Shown one piece after another: positions 17,073 to 25,770 of a DNA stretch of 64,000 nt. The position numbers and the translations under genes were made by a program. This DNA is from Effusibacillus pohliae DSM 22757. Lineage in GTDB: Bacteria > Bacillota > Bacilli > Tumebacillales > Effusibacillaceae. Below the pieces are notes generated by a model. The model searched no databases, was not told where the DNA came from, and saw only the letters and a program-made list of their open reading frames with translations. How positions within the stretch are numbered: the first letter of the stretch is position 1; each line of letters starts with the position of its first letter. The DNA lies in contig NZ_AQXL01000133.1 of NCBI RefSeq assembly GCF_000376225.1, forward strand, positions 96,524 through 160,523, written 5' to 3'.

Positions 17073-18575
17073 TTATTTCTTTGTGCCGGTGAGGGCGTTG
17101 TAAGCGTTCGCTTCGCCGGCCCCGAACAGTTCATCCTTGCCAGGCTTGCCGTAATCATTTGCCGTCTGGCTGATAAGAGCGGCTACTTGCGGCGGGGTCA
17201 GTTCCGGATGAGCCGCCTTGATGACGCCCGCAATACCGGCCACTTTCGGCGAGGCCATCGAGGTTCCGTGCAGCAGCGCATAGCTTTTCAGGTTCGATGT
17301 GAAGTACGAAGGCAGGTAGGTCGGCCAGGTGCTCAGCGTACGGTAATGGAAGTCGCGCTTCATCAAGTCGCGCGTCGCGTCAAACACCGGACCGTTGTCG
17401 CCTCCGGGCCCTGCCACAGTGATGGTACTTTTACCGTAGTTGGAATAAAACGCAATTTTGTCGGTCGACCATTCAATGGAGGACGATACGGTGATCACGC
17501 CCGGAATCTGACCGGGAACTTCAGTTGTCGGGCCCTTGAATTGCAGTCCAAGGTATCCGTATGTTGCATTCATATAAGCGGTTACCGCTTTTTTGTCGTC
17601 CAAATTGAGCGAATCATTGCCGGCTGCCGCCACAACCGTGACATTATGCTGGATGGCATATTGGATGGCCCGCTTCCAAAGCAGTATGTCGGCTACATCA
17701 CTGTATTTGTTGCCTTGGTAGAAGTATTTGTGTGAATCGAATCCGCCAAGCGACATGTTGATGACGTCGACTCGATCATTGGCAGCCTGCACGATCGCAT
17801 CTACAATCCAGGCAGTCGGTGCTCCCGCATCTTTCGGGAATACTCGATACACACGGATTCCGAGCTCCGGACCTACTCCTTTTACCTTGCCGTTGCCGGC
17901 GATCGAACCGGCGACATGGGTTCCGTGTCCGTCGCGGTCCAGGATGTCGTTGGGGTCGCCTTTTTCCGTATCATCGACGCCCGCCGGCACAAAATTGGCC
18001 CCTCCCAGCAGGTTGCCCTTCAGATCCGGATGGTTGGGATCGATACCGGAGTCGATGATGCCGACAACCGCTTTGTGCGTCACGGTTCCGTCAGCGTTTT
18101 TGGCGCCTCCCGTTTCCAGGCTGTAGGAAGCCCCGTTGTTGGTGATTCTTTGGATGTCCCATTGGTACTTCCAATAACTGTCGATTTGGTCGGGTTGCGG
18201 GATGTCGGTGACTGGTTGGCCGTCCGCCGCAGTCGGATCATTCTTTTTGTAGTCAAGGCGATGCACCATTTCGACATTTGCCGCCTGGATTTCGGCAACG
18301 CCTTTCAGATTGTCGAGGAACGACGGGTTGCTTGAAGCGACTTCCAGACCGCCCAGTTCGGGCAGGGCACGCAGGACTTTTCCGCCGGCATCGGCTATGA
18401 TAGAGTCATAGTTTGCCGGCAGCTCTTTCTGAAAAGCCACCATATACGTTTTGCCGACGGAAGCGTTGGAAGCCGGAGTGGTGTTGTTCGATGGAGCGGC
18501 CGAGAATCCGGTCCCGGCAAGTGCACCGACGGCCAACAGGGCTGTCAACGATGCAGCCGTCAATTTTCGTTTCAT
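17073..18575 (-). CDS. Secreted subtilisin-like serine protease (S8 family)
   Basis: 500 residues: signal peptide with hydrophobic core and cleavage near GTGFSAA, an inhibitor-I9-like prodomain (about 40-105), then the catalytic domain. The triad is visible: Asp in VGIIDSGIDP (~175), His in DGHGTHVAG (~220) and Ser in HGTSMASP (~439). AAAGNDS provides the oxyanion Asn. The ATG at 18575 is used because GAAGGAGG lies 6-7 bases before it; the ATG at 18581 overlaps the ribosome site. Extracellular protein degradation is the likely role. There is no C-terminal anchor. Confidence 0.93.
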   Translation of the reverse strand: MKRKLTAASLTALLAVGALAGTGFSAAPSNNTTPASNASVGKTYMVAFQKELPANYDSIIADAGGKVLRALPELGGLEVASSNPSFLDNLKGVAEIQAANVEMVHRLDYKKNDPTAADGQPVTDIPQPDQIDSYWKYQWDIQRITNNGASYSLETGGAKNADGTVTHKAVVGIIDSGIDPNHPDLKGNLLGGANFVPAGVDDTEKGDPNDILDRDGHGTHVAGSIAGNGKVKGVGPELGIRVYRVFPKDAGAPTAWIVDAIVQAANDRVDVINMSLGGFDSHKYFYQGNKYSDVADILLWKRAIQYAIQHNVTVVAAAGNDSLNLDDKKAVTAYMNATYGYLGLQFKGPTTEVPGQIPGVITVSSSIEWSTDKIAFYSNYGKSTITVAGPGGDNGPVFDATRDLMKRDFHYRTLSTWPTYLPSYFTSNLKSYALLHGTSMASPKVAGIAGVIKAAHPELTPPQVAALISQTANDYGKPGKDELFGAGEANAYNALTGTKK

Positions 18576-18699
18576 TTGCATCCTCCTTCATTGGTTTTAT
18601 GCTTCCTCCATGATCATATTCGCGTTTCAGACGTAAATTCCTTTTCGAATGTTGTTTCTTTCGGGATATTGCAAGTGGATCGAAGAGCCGTGAGGAGGA

Positions 18700-19122
18700 T
18701 CAAAACGGTTTTGTCATCATCAAAGTACCAATCGACATCAGCAGGATGAACACGACGACGGTGGCGCACAGGTTTTCGATGCGCAGCTTGCGCAACTCTT
18801 CGTGGGCGTGGATTTTCTTGCTGGCTGCGACTTCTTCCATGCCGCGCAGCGCCACCCGCTTGATGATCCAGAACACGGCCATGTAGATCAGCATCGAGAC
18901 GAGCAGCCACATTTGAAACAGCAGCCGGATGTTCGTCAGTAGCATCGCGCCGCCTGTCAACCAGAGCGTCCAGTTGGCGGCGGAGTCGAATTTTTTATAT
19001 TTCGCCAGGAACGACTGCACTTGCGCGACGTTTTTCAGCCGCGGGATCATAAACAGCAGTCCCAGCTTGCATGCCACAGCCGCCAGATGCAAGGCCAGCA
19101 CCAGGTAAAAGGTGATTTTCAA
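18700..19122 (-). CDS. Four-helix integral membrane protein
   Basis: 140 residues from TTG 19122 behind GGGGAGGAG. Four hydrophobic helices are seen: FYLVLALHLAAVACKLGLLF, TLWLTGGAMLLTNI, MWLLVSMLIYMAVFWII and a C-terminal LCATVVVFILLMSIGTLMM. A charged loop lies between helices three and four. The layout resembles CopD/DUF2269-type membrane proteins, but no diagnostic motif is certain. It is divergent from the MFS gene. Confidence 0.6.
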   Translation of the reverse strand: MKITFYLVLALHLAAVACKLGLLFMIPRLKNVAQVQSFLAKYKKFDSAANWTLWLTGGAMLLTNIRLLFQMWLLVSMLIYMAVFWIIKRVALRGMEEVAASKKIHAHEELRKLRIENLCATVVVFILLMSIGTLMMTKPF

Positions 19123-19306
19123 TGGCGGCTCCTCCCCTCGTAACAAATGAAAATTGGTTTGCACCCTTATTGTAGCAGATTTACAAGTTGATTTCCTATC
19201 TTGCTATCGTTGGAAAATTAGAACTTTGCGAACTGCAAGAAACCCCTCTGTTCAACCGATCGGCCGGCGTGTAGAATGTAAACAATTGGGAAGAGGGAGG
19301 GAGAAC

Positions 19307-20539
19307 ATGAGTCGATTTTCACTGCGAACCATCGTCAACCGGTATGATACGGCCATCTGGGTGAGGGTGTTCGGGACGATCCTGACGACGGTGGCCGGTT
19401 TTATGATCAAGCCCTTTCTCGTCCTGTACCTGTACAACAAGCTGGGCGGAGCCGTGTTGTTGCCGATGGTGATTTTGGGACTGCAGTCGGCGAGCGGTGT
19501 GCTGCTGAATCTGTGGGGAGGGAGCCTCACCGACCGGTATGGCCGGAGACCGTTGATGCTGATTGCGTTATCGATTGAAATGCTGGCGATGATCGGCTTT
19601 ATGTTTGCTGATTCGGTTTGGGAATTTGCCTTGTTTGCCACGCTCAACGGGGTGGGCATGGCGTTATTCTTCCCGGCGGCCAACGCCCAGGTGACCGATG
19701 TGGTGCCGGAGGAAAAACGGGCGGAAGTGTTTGCGCTGCTGCATACGGCATTGAACGTGGGAGCTGCTGCCGGACCGTTGTTGGGGCTAGCCGTGTTTAA
19801 GTACAGCCCGCAACTTGTATTTGCCATCTCGGCCGGCGCGTTCCTGATTTATACGTTGATCGTCTGGTGGAAAGTGCCGGAAACCCTGCCTGTCGGAGTC
19901 AGGGACAAGAAGCTCCGCAGCCAGGCGCCGAAGTTGCGGTTTCGTGAGCACCGAAAGCTGTTTTGGCTGACGTTGTACGCTTTGCCGGTCGGGATGCTGT
20001 ACGCACAGGTGGAATCCACGTTTCCCCTACACTTAAAGGACACGTTCGAAAATTACCAGTCGGTGTTCGCCTGGTTGATGACCATCAACGGGACAACGGT
20101 GATCCTGCTGCAGATGTGGATCGCCAGATACACGGAACATCTGGCTCCGCACAAGGTGATTTTTGCTTCCTATTGCCTGTTCGCGATCGTGGCCGTCGGC
20201 TACGGGTTTGCGCCGGCCTTCGCGCTGCTCGTGCTGGTCGAGTTGGCGTTCACGCTCGGGGAGATGATGAACGGGCCGCATATTCAAAAAGCGGTGTCGC
20301 TGATGGCGCCGCCCGAAATGCGCGGACGGTATTTTTCAGTATTTAGCTTGAATTGGCAGTTGTCCAGGGCGGTCGGGCCGTTCCTGGGCGGACTGGTGCT
20401 GACCGAATGGGGCGGACAATCGCTGTTCGCGATTCTCGCGGGTTGCCTGTTGGCGGCCGGCTGGGCGCAATACCGGCTGATCCGTAGTCTGCAGGCCAAG
20501 CAATCCGAACCTGTCGGAATGGCGGTGGCGGCCGAGTAA
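19307..20539 (+). CDS. Major facilitator superfamily transporter
   Basis: 410 residues with 12 predicted helices. The MFS motif GGSLTDRYGRRPLMLI lies between helices 2 and 3. Further features are FFPAANAQVTDVVPEEKRAEVFAL and a cytoplasmic loop after GVRDKK. It is similar to Bacillus multidrug or sugar-efflux permeases. The start is ATG 19307 after AGAGGGAGGGAG. A bidirectional terminator separates it from rplT. The substrate is not predictable. Confidence 0.85.
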   Translation: MSRFSLRTIVNRYDTAIWVRVFGTILTTVAGFMIKPFLVLYLYNKLGGAVLLPMVILGLQSASGVLLNLWGGSLTDRYGRRPLMLIALSIEMLAMIGFMFADSVWEFALFATLNGVGMALFFPAANAQVTDVVPEEKRAEVFALLHTALNVGAAAGPLLGLAVFKYSPQLVFAISAGAFLIYTLIVWWKVPETLPVGVRDKKLRSQAPKLRFREHRKLFWLTLYALPVGMLYAQVESTFPLHLKDTFENYQSVFAWLMTINGTTVILLQMWIARYTEHLAPHKVIFASYCLFAIVAVGYGFAPAFALLVLVELAFTLGEMMNGPHIQKAVSLMAPPEMRGRYFSVFSLNWQLSRAVGPFLGGLVLTEWGGQSLFAILAGCLLAAGWAQYRLIRSLQAKQSEPVGMAVAAE

Positions 20540-20545
20540 CGAAAA

Positions 20546-20585
20546 AAATCGAAAACCCCGCTATTCACAGCGGGGTTGATTTTCG
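20546..20585. terminator. Bidirectional terminator between the MFS gene and rplT
   Basis: AACCCCGCT (20554-20562) and AGCGGGGTT (20569-20577) enclose ATTCAC. GAAAAAAATCGAA lies on the left and GATTTTCGG on the right. Confidence 0.75.
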
Positions 20586-20591
20586 GAAGGA

Positions 20592-20945
20592 TCATCCTGC
20601 GTTTTTTGCTTTTTCGCAGATCGATGCGAAAGCTGCTTTGTCGTTCACGGCGAGATCAGCCAGCATCTTGCGGTTGACTTCGATGCCCGCTTTTTTCAGG
20701 CCGTTGATCAGCTTGCTGTAGGACAAACCGTTGGCGCGCGCTTGTGCGTTGATCCGCGTGATCCACAACTTCCGGAAATCGCGTTTGCGCTGACGACGGT
20801 CGCGGAACGCATACAGCAAGGATTTCATGACCTGGGCGTTCGCCGTCTTGAACAGACGATGTTTCGAACCGCGGTAGCCGCGGGCCAGTTTCAGGATTTT
20901 CTTATGACGACGGCGTGTAACCGTACCACCTTTGACGCGAGGCAT
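20592..20945 (-). CDS. rplT: 50S ribosomal protein L20
   Basis: 117-residue basic protein with the unmistakable L20 sequence ([33 protein letters not shown] is its first segment). It binds 23S rRNA early in large-subunit assembly. In Bacilli it also binds the leader of its own operon to repress it. It is the last gene of infC-rpmI-rplT, 23 bases after rpmI. Confidence 0.98.
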   Translation of the reverse strand: MPRVKGGTVTRRRHKKILKLARGYRGSKHRLFKTANAQVMKSLLYAFRDRRQRKRDFRKLWITRINAQARANGLSYSKLINGLKKAGIEVNRKMLADLAVNDKAAFASICEKAKNAG

Positions 20946-20968
20946 TTGCCTTCACTCCTTCGACGAGA

Positions 20969-21166
20969 TTAGATGTAGGTAACGATTTGCTTGATCCGCT
21001 TGTAATCACCGGGCGAAACGAGCGCCGCTTTGCGCAGATGGCGCTTTTGTTTCTCCGATTTGTTCAGGAACAGGTGACTGGTGTAAGCGTGCGAACGCTT
21101 CAGCTTGCCGGAGCCGGTGCGCTTGAAACGCTTGGCAGCGGCGCGTTTGGTTTTCATTTTCGGCAT
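20969..21166 (-). CDS. rpmI: 50S ribosomal protein L35
   Basis: 65 residues, [20 protein letters not shown] at the start and [13 protein letters not shown] at the end, as in all bacterial L35. The ATG at 21166 is preceded by AAAGGG at slightly long spacing; the infC stop is only 7 bases upstream, so coupling with infC translation is likely. Confidence 0.98.
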   Translation of the reverse strand: MPKMKTKRAAAKRFKRTGSGKLKRSHAYTSHLFLNKSEKQKRHLRKAALVSPGDYKRIKQIVTYI

Positions 21167-21173
21167 GTGTATT

Positions 21174-21692
21174 TCAACCCTTTCTTGGAGCAAGAATCAT
21201 AATCATCTGGCGCCCGTCCATGTTCGGGGCACGTTCCACAAGCGCCAATTCGCTGGTTTGCTCGATCATGCGCTCGAGTACTTTCTTACCGATATCCGCG
21301 TGCGTTATCTGGCGTCCGCGAAAACGAACGGTGACCTTCACTTTGTCGCCATTTTGGAGAAACTTGACTGCGCTCCGGAGCTTGGTTTGAAAATCATGCT
21401 CGTCGATCGTCGGAGACAGCCGAATCTCCTTGATGTTGATCACTTGCTGATTCTTGCGAGCCTCTTTTTCTTTCTTTTGTTGTTCAAACTTGTATTTCCC
21501 GTAATCCATGATTTTACATACGGGGGGCTTTGCGGTGGGTGCAACATTGACCAGATCCAGGTTGCGTTCTTCTGCGATTTGCAGAGCCTTGTGGAGAGGC
21601 ATGATGCCAAGTTGTTCCCCTTTATCATCGATCAATCGCACTTCCCGTGCACGAATCCCTTCGTTGATCTGAACTTCGTGATCGCGACTAAT
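21174..21692 (-). CDS. infC: Translation initiation factor IF-3 (ATT start codon)
   Basis: 172 residues. IF-3 begins with [20 protein letters not shown], encoded from an ATT codon at 21692-21690 with GGAGGTGA 6-9 bases upstream. No ATG, GTG or TTG exists in a better position, and a start at GTG 21641 would cut off the conserved first 17 residues. Rare start codons are a known feature of infC and allow IF-3 to repress its own translation. The two IF-3 domains are complete ([16 protein letters not shown] linker, then [15 protein letters not shown]). Confidence 0.95.
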   Translation of the reverse strand: MSRDHEVQINEGIRAREVRLIDDKGEQLGIMPLHKALQIAEERNLDLVNVAPTAKPPVCKIMDYGKYKFEQQKKEKEARKNQQVINIKEIRLSPTIDEHDFQTKLRSAVKFLQNGDKVKVTVRFRGRQITHADIGKKVLERMIEQTSELALVERAPNMDGRQMIMILAPRKG

Positions 21693-21828
21693 AGTGAGTC
21701 ACCTCCAAATAGAATGAAAAAGCGGACGCACGTGCGCCCGCGGAACATACGAACCATATCGTATCCCATCCGAAACCCGATCGCATGTTGCAGCGAGTAG
21801 GTGAGAAGCGAGCGCTTCTGCTTTCTAA
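21693..21828 (-). ncRNA. infC-rpmI-rplT leader with attenuator (L20 leader-like)
   Basis: The transcript from the promoter below has about 135 bases before infC. Near its end GCGGGCGCAC/GTGCGTCCGC (21722-21741) forms a strong stem followed by TTTTTCATTC, a terminator just before the infC ribosome site. Upstream stem-loops (AGAAGCG...CGCTTCT at the 5' end) precede it. This is the layout of the Bacillus L20-controlled leader; the exact L20 site cannot be proven by eye. Confidence 0.65.
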
Positions 21829-21834
21829 TCAATA

Positions 21835-21863
21835 AGAATAGCGGAACGTTATGCGATTGTCAA
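21835..21863 (-). promoter_or_regulatory. Sigma-A promoter of infC operon
   Basis: On the minus strand: TTGACA, a 17-base spacer, TATTCT. The -35 lies 8 bases downstream of the rpsR stop, so infC has its own promoter even though rpsR is just upstream. Confidence 0.75.
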
Positions 21864-21871
21864 CGAAATTC

Positions 21872-22108
21872 TTACCCTTCGACCGTGTACGGCAGCAGCG
21901 CAATGATGCGTGCGTTCTTGATTGCTTTCGTGACTTGCCGTTGGTGGTGCGCACAGTTGCCAGAAATCCGCCGCGGCAGGATTTTTCCGCGTTCGGTGAT
22001 GTACCGGCTCAAACGGTTGACATCCTTATAATCGACATGCTGCACTTTGTCAACGCACAGCTTGCACACTTTACGGCGTTTGCCGCGTTTTTTCTTGAAA
22101 TCGCTCAT
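21872..22108 (-). CDS. rpsR: 30S ribosomal protein S18
   Basis: 78 residues, with [10 protein letters not shown] and the S18 core [29 protein letters not shown]. It binds S6 on the 30S platform. ATG 22108 has AAGGAG 9 bases upstream. It follows rpsF after only 25 bases; the ssb gene that sits between them in most Firmicutes is absent. Confidence 0.98.
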   Translation of the reverse strand: MSDFKKKRGKRRKVCKLCVDKVQHVDYKDVNRLSRYITERGKILPRRISGNCAHHQRQVTKAIKNARIIALLPYTVEG

Positions 22109-22133
22109 GTTCAAAATCTCCTTCCTCGTAGAA

Positions 22134-22421
22134 TTAGCGCTCCGTCACAGTCGTCAGGATCCGAATCACGTCATCGCTGATGCGAAGAACGCGTTCGAGT
22201 TCCTGCGGGACTGTGGTGTCCGCCTTGTAGTTCAACTGGACGTAGTAGCCTTGCTTGAATCCTTCGATCTCATACGCAAGACGACGCTGGCCCAGCTCGG
22301 TCACTTTCTCGATTTCACCGCCGTTGTCGGTGATGACCTTGTTGAACTTCTCTACGAGGGCTTTGCGTGCTTCTTCATCCAGATCGGGACGAAGAATGTA
22401 CATCGTTTCGTAAGAACGCAT
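22134..22421 (-). CDS. rpsF: 30S ribosomal protein S6
   Basis: 95 residues, [17 protein letters not shown] at the start and [29 protein letters not shown] at the end, a normal S6. ATG 22421 is preceded by AGGAGGAAACAG. It is the first gene of the rpsF-rpsR transcript. Confidence 0.98.
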   Translation of the reverse strand: MRSYETMYILRPDLDEEARKALVEKFNKVITDNGGEIEKVTELGQRRLAYEIEGFKQGYYVQLNYKADTTVPQELERVLRISDDVIRILTTVTER

Positions 22422-22545
22422 TCGGCTGTTTCCTCCTTTTGGACATATGACCCTCACTCGGACGCAGCCCGCCAGGCAGTTCAGCGTGGCGTACCAGTGC
22501 CCTTATCGCAATAAGGGGTGAGAGTAAGGTGGGCTGATACACAGA
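22422..22545 (-). promoter_or_regulatory. Structured rpsF leader
   Basis: About 120 bases of 5' leader can fold into an outer CAGCCC/GGGCTG helix. Inside it is a perfect CCCTTAT/ATAAGGG hairpin with a TGCG loop. S6:S18-binding leaders upstream of rpsF are known in many bacteria and this is in the right place. The diagnostic bulge could not be verified by eye. Confidence 0.4.
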
Positions 22546-22550
22546 TTTAA

Positions 22551-22579
22551 ATTATATGCGGTTGTGGCGGGAAATGCAA
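22551..22579 (-). promoter_or_regulatory. Sigma-A promoter of rpsF-rpsR
   Basis: On the minus strand: TTGCAT, a 17-base spacer, TATAAT. Confidence 0.7.
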
Positions 22580-22626
22580 GTGTGTATTTTGAGCTGTGTG
22601 TCAGCAGGTATCCAGCCGGGGGATTA

Positions 22627-22676
22627 TTGACAGAATAATCGGATAGAATTAAAATTTATATTGAACGTTCAATATA
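22627..22676 (+). promoter_or_regulatory. tetR operon promoter with perfect 20-bp operator
   Basis: TTGACA (22627-22632), 17 bases, TAAAAT (22650-22655). The perfect palindrome TATATTGAACGTTCAATATA (22657-22676) begins just after the -10 and covers the expected start point. This is the standard geometry for TetR-family autorepression. Confidence 0.75.
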
Positions 22677-22691
22677 GAAAAGGAGACGCCT

Positions 22692-23318
22692 ATGCCAAAG
22701 ATAGGAATGGAGCCAATCCGCAAGGAGCAGGTGATCGAAGCAACAAAGCGATGCATTGTCAGAAAGGGACTTGCCAACCTGTCGATCAAGGATATTGCGG
22801 CGGCGGCCGGAGTGAGCACAGGAATCATCTATCACTACTTTGAAAACAAGGAGGATGTATTACTGCAGGTTCTGAAAGAATCATTCCGAACATCGCACGA
22901 GAAAGTCATGCAAACGGTGGAACCCTTGCCAAACCCAGTCGACAAATTTTTTGCACATCTGGAAAATATCAACGCAGTGCCAAAAGACAATCCCGAATTT
23001 TACATCGTGTTGCTGAACTACCTGGGACAGTCGACACACAATCCGCAGATCAGGAAAATTGTAACCAAATTTTTCTATAACTTGCGGTCGTATACCGAGA
23101 ACTATTTGCGCATCAAAACGGAAGCCGATCCGACAGCCGCGTGCCATCTGAAAAATCTGCCCGTCATTCTCTATGCTTTGGGGTTGGGGCTGGGCATCAT
23201 GTGGACACTGGACAACGATTTCTATGATATCGAAGAAATGGGAGAGAGTCTGAAGGAATGGTTGGCCAAGTACCTCGACCTCACCGGAAAGGGGCCTCAG
23301 GATGGAAGTGTTGGTTGA
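22692..23318 (+). CDS. TetR/AcrR family transcriptional regulator
   Basis: 208 residues: N-terminal helix-turn-helix (VIEATKRCIVRKGLANLSIKDIAAAAGVSTGIIYHYFENKEDVL) and an all-helical ligand domain ending in LKEWLAKYLDLTG. It begins at ATG 22692 behind AAAAGGAG, directly after its palindromic operator. Being first in an operon with an enoyl-CoA hydratase and an acyl-CoA ligase, it probably senses an acyl-CoA, as FadR/PaaR-type TetR proteins do. Its stop overlaps the next gene. Confidence 0.88.
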   Translation: MPKIGMEPIRKEQVIEATKRCIVRKGLANLSIKDIAAAAGVSTGIIYHYFENKEDVLLQVLKESFRTSHEKVMQTVEPLPNPVDKFFAHLENINAVPKDNPEFYIVLLNYLGQSTHNPQIRKIVTKFFYNLRSYTENYLRIKTEADPTAACHLKNLPVILYALGLGLGIMWTLDNDFYDIEEMGESLKEWLAKYLDLTGKGPQDGSVG

Positions 23319-24069
23319 AAAAAAAGGAAAAGTTTGCACGATCACGATCAATCGGCCGCATGTGAAAAATGCTGTGAACCGGGAAACCGCCAAGCAACTG
23401 GCCGATGCTTTCCGTACGTTTGAACGGGACGACGGGCTGCATGTGGCGGTTCTCTATGGGGTAGGCGGCACATTTTGCGCAGGTGCGGACCTCAAGGCGA
23501 TTGCTGAAGGAAAGGGGAACCTTATGGAGACCGACATGACGAAGGACGGTCCGATGGGGCCGACCCGGATGCGTCTTTCCAAGCCGGTGATTGCGGCCGT
23601 TTCGGGGTATGCCGTTGCCGGAGGGCTTGAACTGGCTCTGTGGTGTGATCTTCGTGTGGTCGAACGTAACGCCGTTTTTGGAGTCTTCTGCCGCCGCTTT
23701 GGCGTACCTCTGGTGGACGGAGGAACACAACGGTTACCAAGGCTCATCGGGATGAGCAGGGCGCTGGATCTGATTCTGACGGGCCGTCCGGTGGGAGCGG
23801 AGGAAGCACTAGCAATGGGGCTGGCGAACAGAGTGGTGGAGCCCGGAATGGCGAAAGAAGAATCGGAAAAGCTGGCCGCCCAAATCGCGGAGTTTCCCCA
23901 ACGATGCATGCGCAGCGACCGTGAAGCGGTTTACCGCGGGTTTGACCTGGATTTTGACAAAGCAATGGAGCTGGAGTTTCGACTTGGTTTGAACGTCATG
24001 AACAGCGGAGAAACGCAGCAAGGCGCGATCCGTTTTGCCGCCGGGGAAGGCAGGCACGGACAATTTTGA
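23302..24069 (+). CDS. Enoyl-CoA hydratase/isomerase family protein
   Basis: 255 residues of crotonase fold: NRPHVKNAVNRET, the oxyanion loop GTFCAGADLKA, and AVSGYAVAGGLELALWCDLRV. The usual catalytic Glu region reads FGVFCRRFGVPLVDGG, typical of family members acting on unusual acyl-CoAs. ATG 23302 lies inside the 3' end of tetR. It likely works on a fatty- or aromatic-acid-derived CoA ester, together with the (now broken) ligase after it. Confidence 0.85.
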   Translation: MEVLVEKKGKVCTITINRPHVKNAVNRETAKQLADAFRTFERDDGLHVAVLYGVGGTFCAGADLKAIAEGKGNLMETDMTKDGPMGPTRMRLSKPVIAAVSGYAVAGGLELALWCDLRVVERNAVFGVFCRRFGVPLVDGGTQRLPRLIGMSRALDLILTGRPVGAEEALAMGLANRVVEPGMAKEESEKLAAQIAEFPQRCMRSDREAVYRGFDLDFDKAMELEFRLGLNVMNSGETQQGAIRFAAGEGRHGQF

Positions 24070-24095
24070 TACACCCGACAAAGGGGGAAACGGGA

Positions 24096-25460
24096 ATGGT
24101 TGTCAAAGAGTTGATTCAGCGGGGAACCAAGTTCTATCCTCGACAAACCGCCGTTTTATACCAGGGAGAGACGCTTACGTTCGAACAGGTGTACAGCAAC
24201 AGCAACCGGCTTGCAAATGCCTTGCTGAAACTTGGCTTGCGAAAAGGGGACCGAGTGGCGTTTTTACTTGCCAATTCACTTCAGAGCATCGAAATCGATT
24301 TTGCTCTCCTGTTGAGCGGGTTGGTGAGGGTTCCTCTGAACACCCGTCTCTCGGAGGCAGAACATCTTCACATGATCCGGGAAACGGAGGCCAAAGCGAT
24401 TCTCTTTACGGAAGAGTTCAGCGGTCGGGTAGTCTCGTTGCAGCCGAACCTGACGACTGTCCAATTTTATTGCCAGACCAATGGAACGCCGAAATTTCCA
24501 TGGATTCTGTCCATGCCGGATGTGGCCAGCTCGGTCACCGACTCGGAACCTGCCGTTAAGGTGGAGGAAAGCGATCTGGCTACGATCCAGTACACTTCAG
24601 GGACGACGGGAAAATTGAAAGCGGCCGTGCATACACAGGCAACATGGGTGGCCATCTGCAACAATATCCTGTCATCGGTTGATATTGAGCACGGGGACAG
24701 CATGCTGCATGCGGCGCCGTTGACGCACGCCTCAGGGACGTTGGTGCTGCCGCATTGGGTCAGGGGAGCGTCCAATATAGTGCTGCCGGGTTTCAATCCG
24801 CAGGAATATTTGGAAACGGTTGATCGTGAGAAGCCGACTACCCTGAACCTGGTTCCGACGATGATCGTGATGCTCCTGAATTTTCCCGGAGTCGAACAAT
24901 ATTCGTTCGCATCGGTTAGAAACATCATTTACGGCGCTTCACCGATGCCGAGAGAAGCATTGCGGCGAGGGTTGGCCTTATGGGGTGCGAAGTTCGTCCA
25001 ATATTATGGACAGACAGAAGCTCCCTTGATCCTTACACTCTTAAGCAAACGAGATCATCTCGCCGACGGGCCTGAAAGCGAGCGTAGACTGTTATCCTGC
25101 GGCCGTTGCGACCGAAATCCCCCGCGGCTATGCGGGGGATTCGTTTTCGCCCAAGCTGTGTATGCATCCCGCCTATACGGAACGGTTCGTGTTTTGGCCC
25201 GTGATCTGTTCAATCGGGTACACGCGCCAGACGGCCACTGTGACGGCTGCACAGATCAGCGCTTTCAGGAAGTCGCCTGGCAGGAACGGCCACATGCCGG
25301 CAACCAGCGCCTTTGCCAGCGGCAGGTTCAGTTTGTGTGCCAGCCAGCCCACTCCTGTGGGATACAGGAACAAAGACCCGAACAGGAAATTGACGGCGGT
25401 CAGCTTCCAGAAAGAAGGCCTGTCCGCCCGCATCCGCTCTGCAAAAAAACCGATCAATAA
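24096..25460 (+). pseudogene. Acyl-CoA ligase, 3'-truncated
   Basis: Codons 1-337 encode the N-terminal domain of an acyl-CoA synthetase (MVVKELIQRGTKFYPRQ at the start, YTSGTTGKLKAAV AMP-binding loop, YYGQTEAP). Homology stops at ERRLLSCGR (near 25106), where intact relatives continue into the C-terminal lid; compare the full gene at 32007, RRLSACGQPV. The frame then runs on as non-homologous sequence, antisense to bioY, until 25460. About 170 residues including the catalytic lysine are missing, so the enzyme should be dead. The junction abuts the bioY terminator. Confidence 0.85.
25116..25146. terminator. GC-rich hairpin at the ligase/bioY junction
   Basis: AATCCCCCGC (25116-25125) pairs with GCGGGGGATT (25132-25141) around GGCTAT. 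CGTTTTCG follows on the plus strand. It most likely ends bioY, whose stop is at 25173. Confidence 0.55.
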
Positions 25461-25751
25461 CGCAGCGATTGGTTGTACCCAAACAAACCCCCCGGTCGGC
25501 CCCAGCATCAAAGACACGCCGCCGCTCCCCCCGATCACCGGCAATCCGGCCGCTGCCACGCCAACCGCCAGCAGAAGCGCCAAAAATCCGTATCTCGCGC
25601 CGAGAATCGAACCGGCGATCATCGGCCCGAAGTTGATGAAGGAAATCGGAACCGCCGTAAAGGGCAGCTTGAATTTGAGAAAGCTGAATGCCATTGTGAT
25701 CGCGGCGAACAAGGCGCTGAAGACAAGGCCGCGGATCGTCCATTTGCCCAT
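25173..25751 (-). CDS. bioY: Biotin ECF transporter substrate-binding protein BioY
   Basis: 192-residue membrane protein with six helices and the BioY signature: LPFTAVPISF, MIAGSILGARYGFLALLLAVGVAAAGLPVIGGSGGVS, LMLGPTGGFVWVQPIAA and FLPGDFLKALICA. It is the S-component that binds biotin and docks onto the EcfA-EcfA-EcfT module, which is encoded divergently next to it. ATG 25751 has AAAGGGGG upstream. A BirA-like site lies in the shared intergenic region. Confidence 0.92.
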   Translation of the reverse strand: MGKWTIRGLVFSALFAAITMAFSFLKFKLPFTAVPISFINFGPMIAGSILGARYGFLALLLAVGVAAAGLPVIGGSGGVSLMLGPTGGFVWVQPIAALLIGFFAERMRADRPSFWKLTAVNFLFGSLFLYPTGVGWLAHKLNLPLAKALVAGMWPFLPGDFLKALICAAVTVAVWRVYPIEQITGQNTNRSV

Positions 25752-25770
25752 TTTTTTGTTGCCCCCTTTA

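Noticed and set aside
24096..25460. Ligase frame as a genuine longer fusion protein
   Set aside because: The last ~118 codons are antisense to bioY and include its terminator; no domain is encoded.
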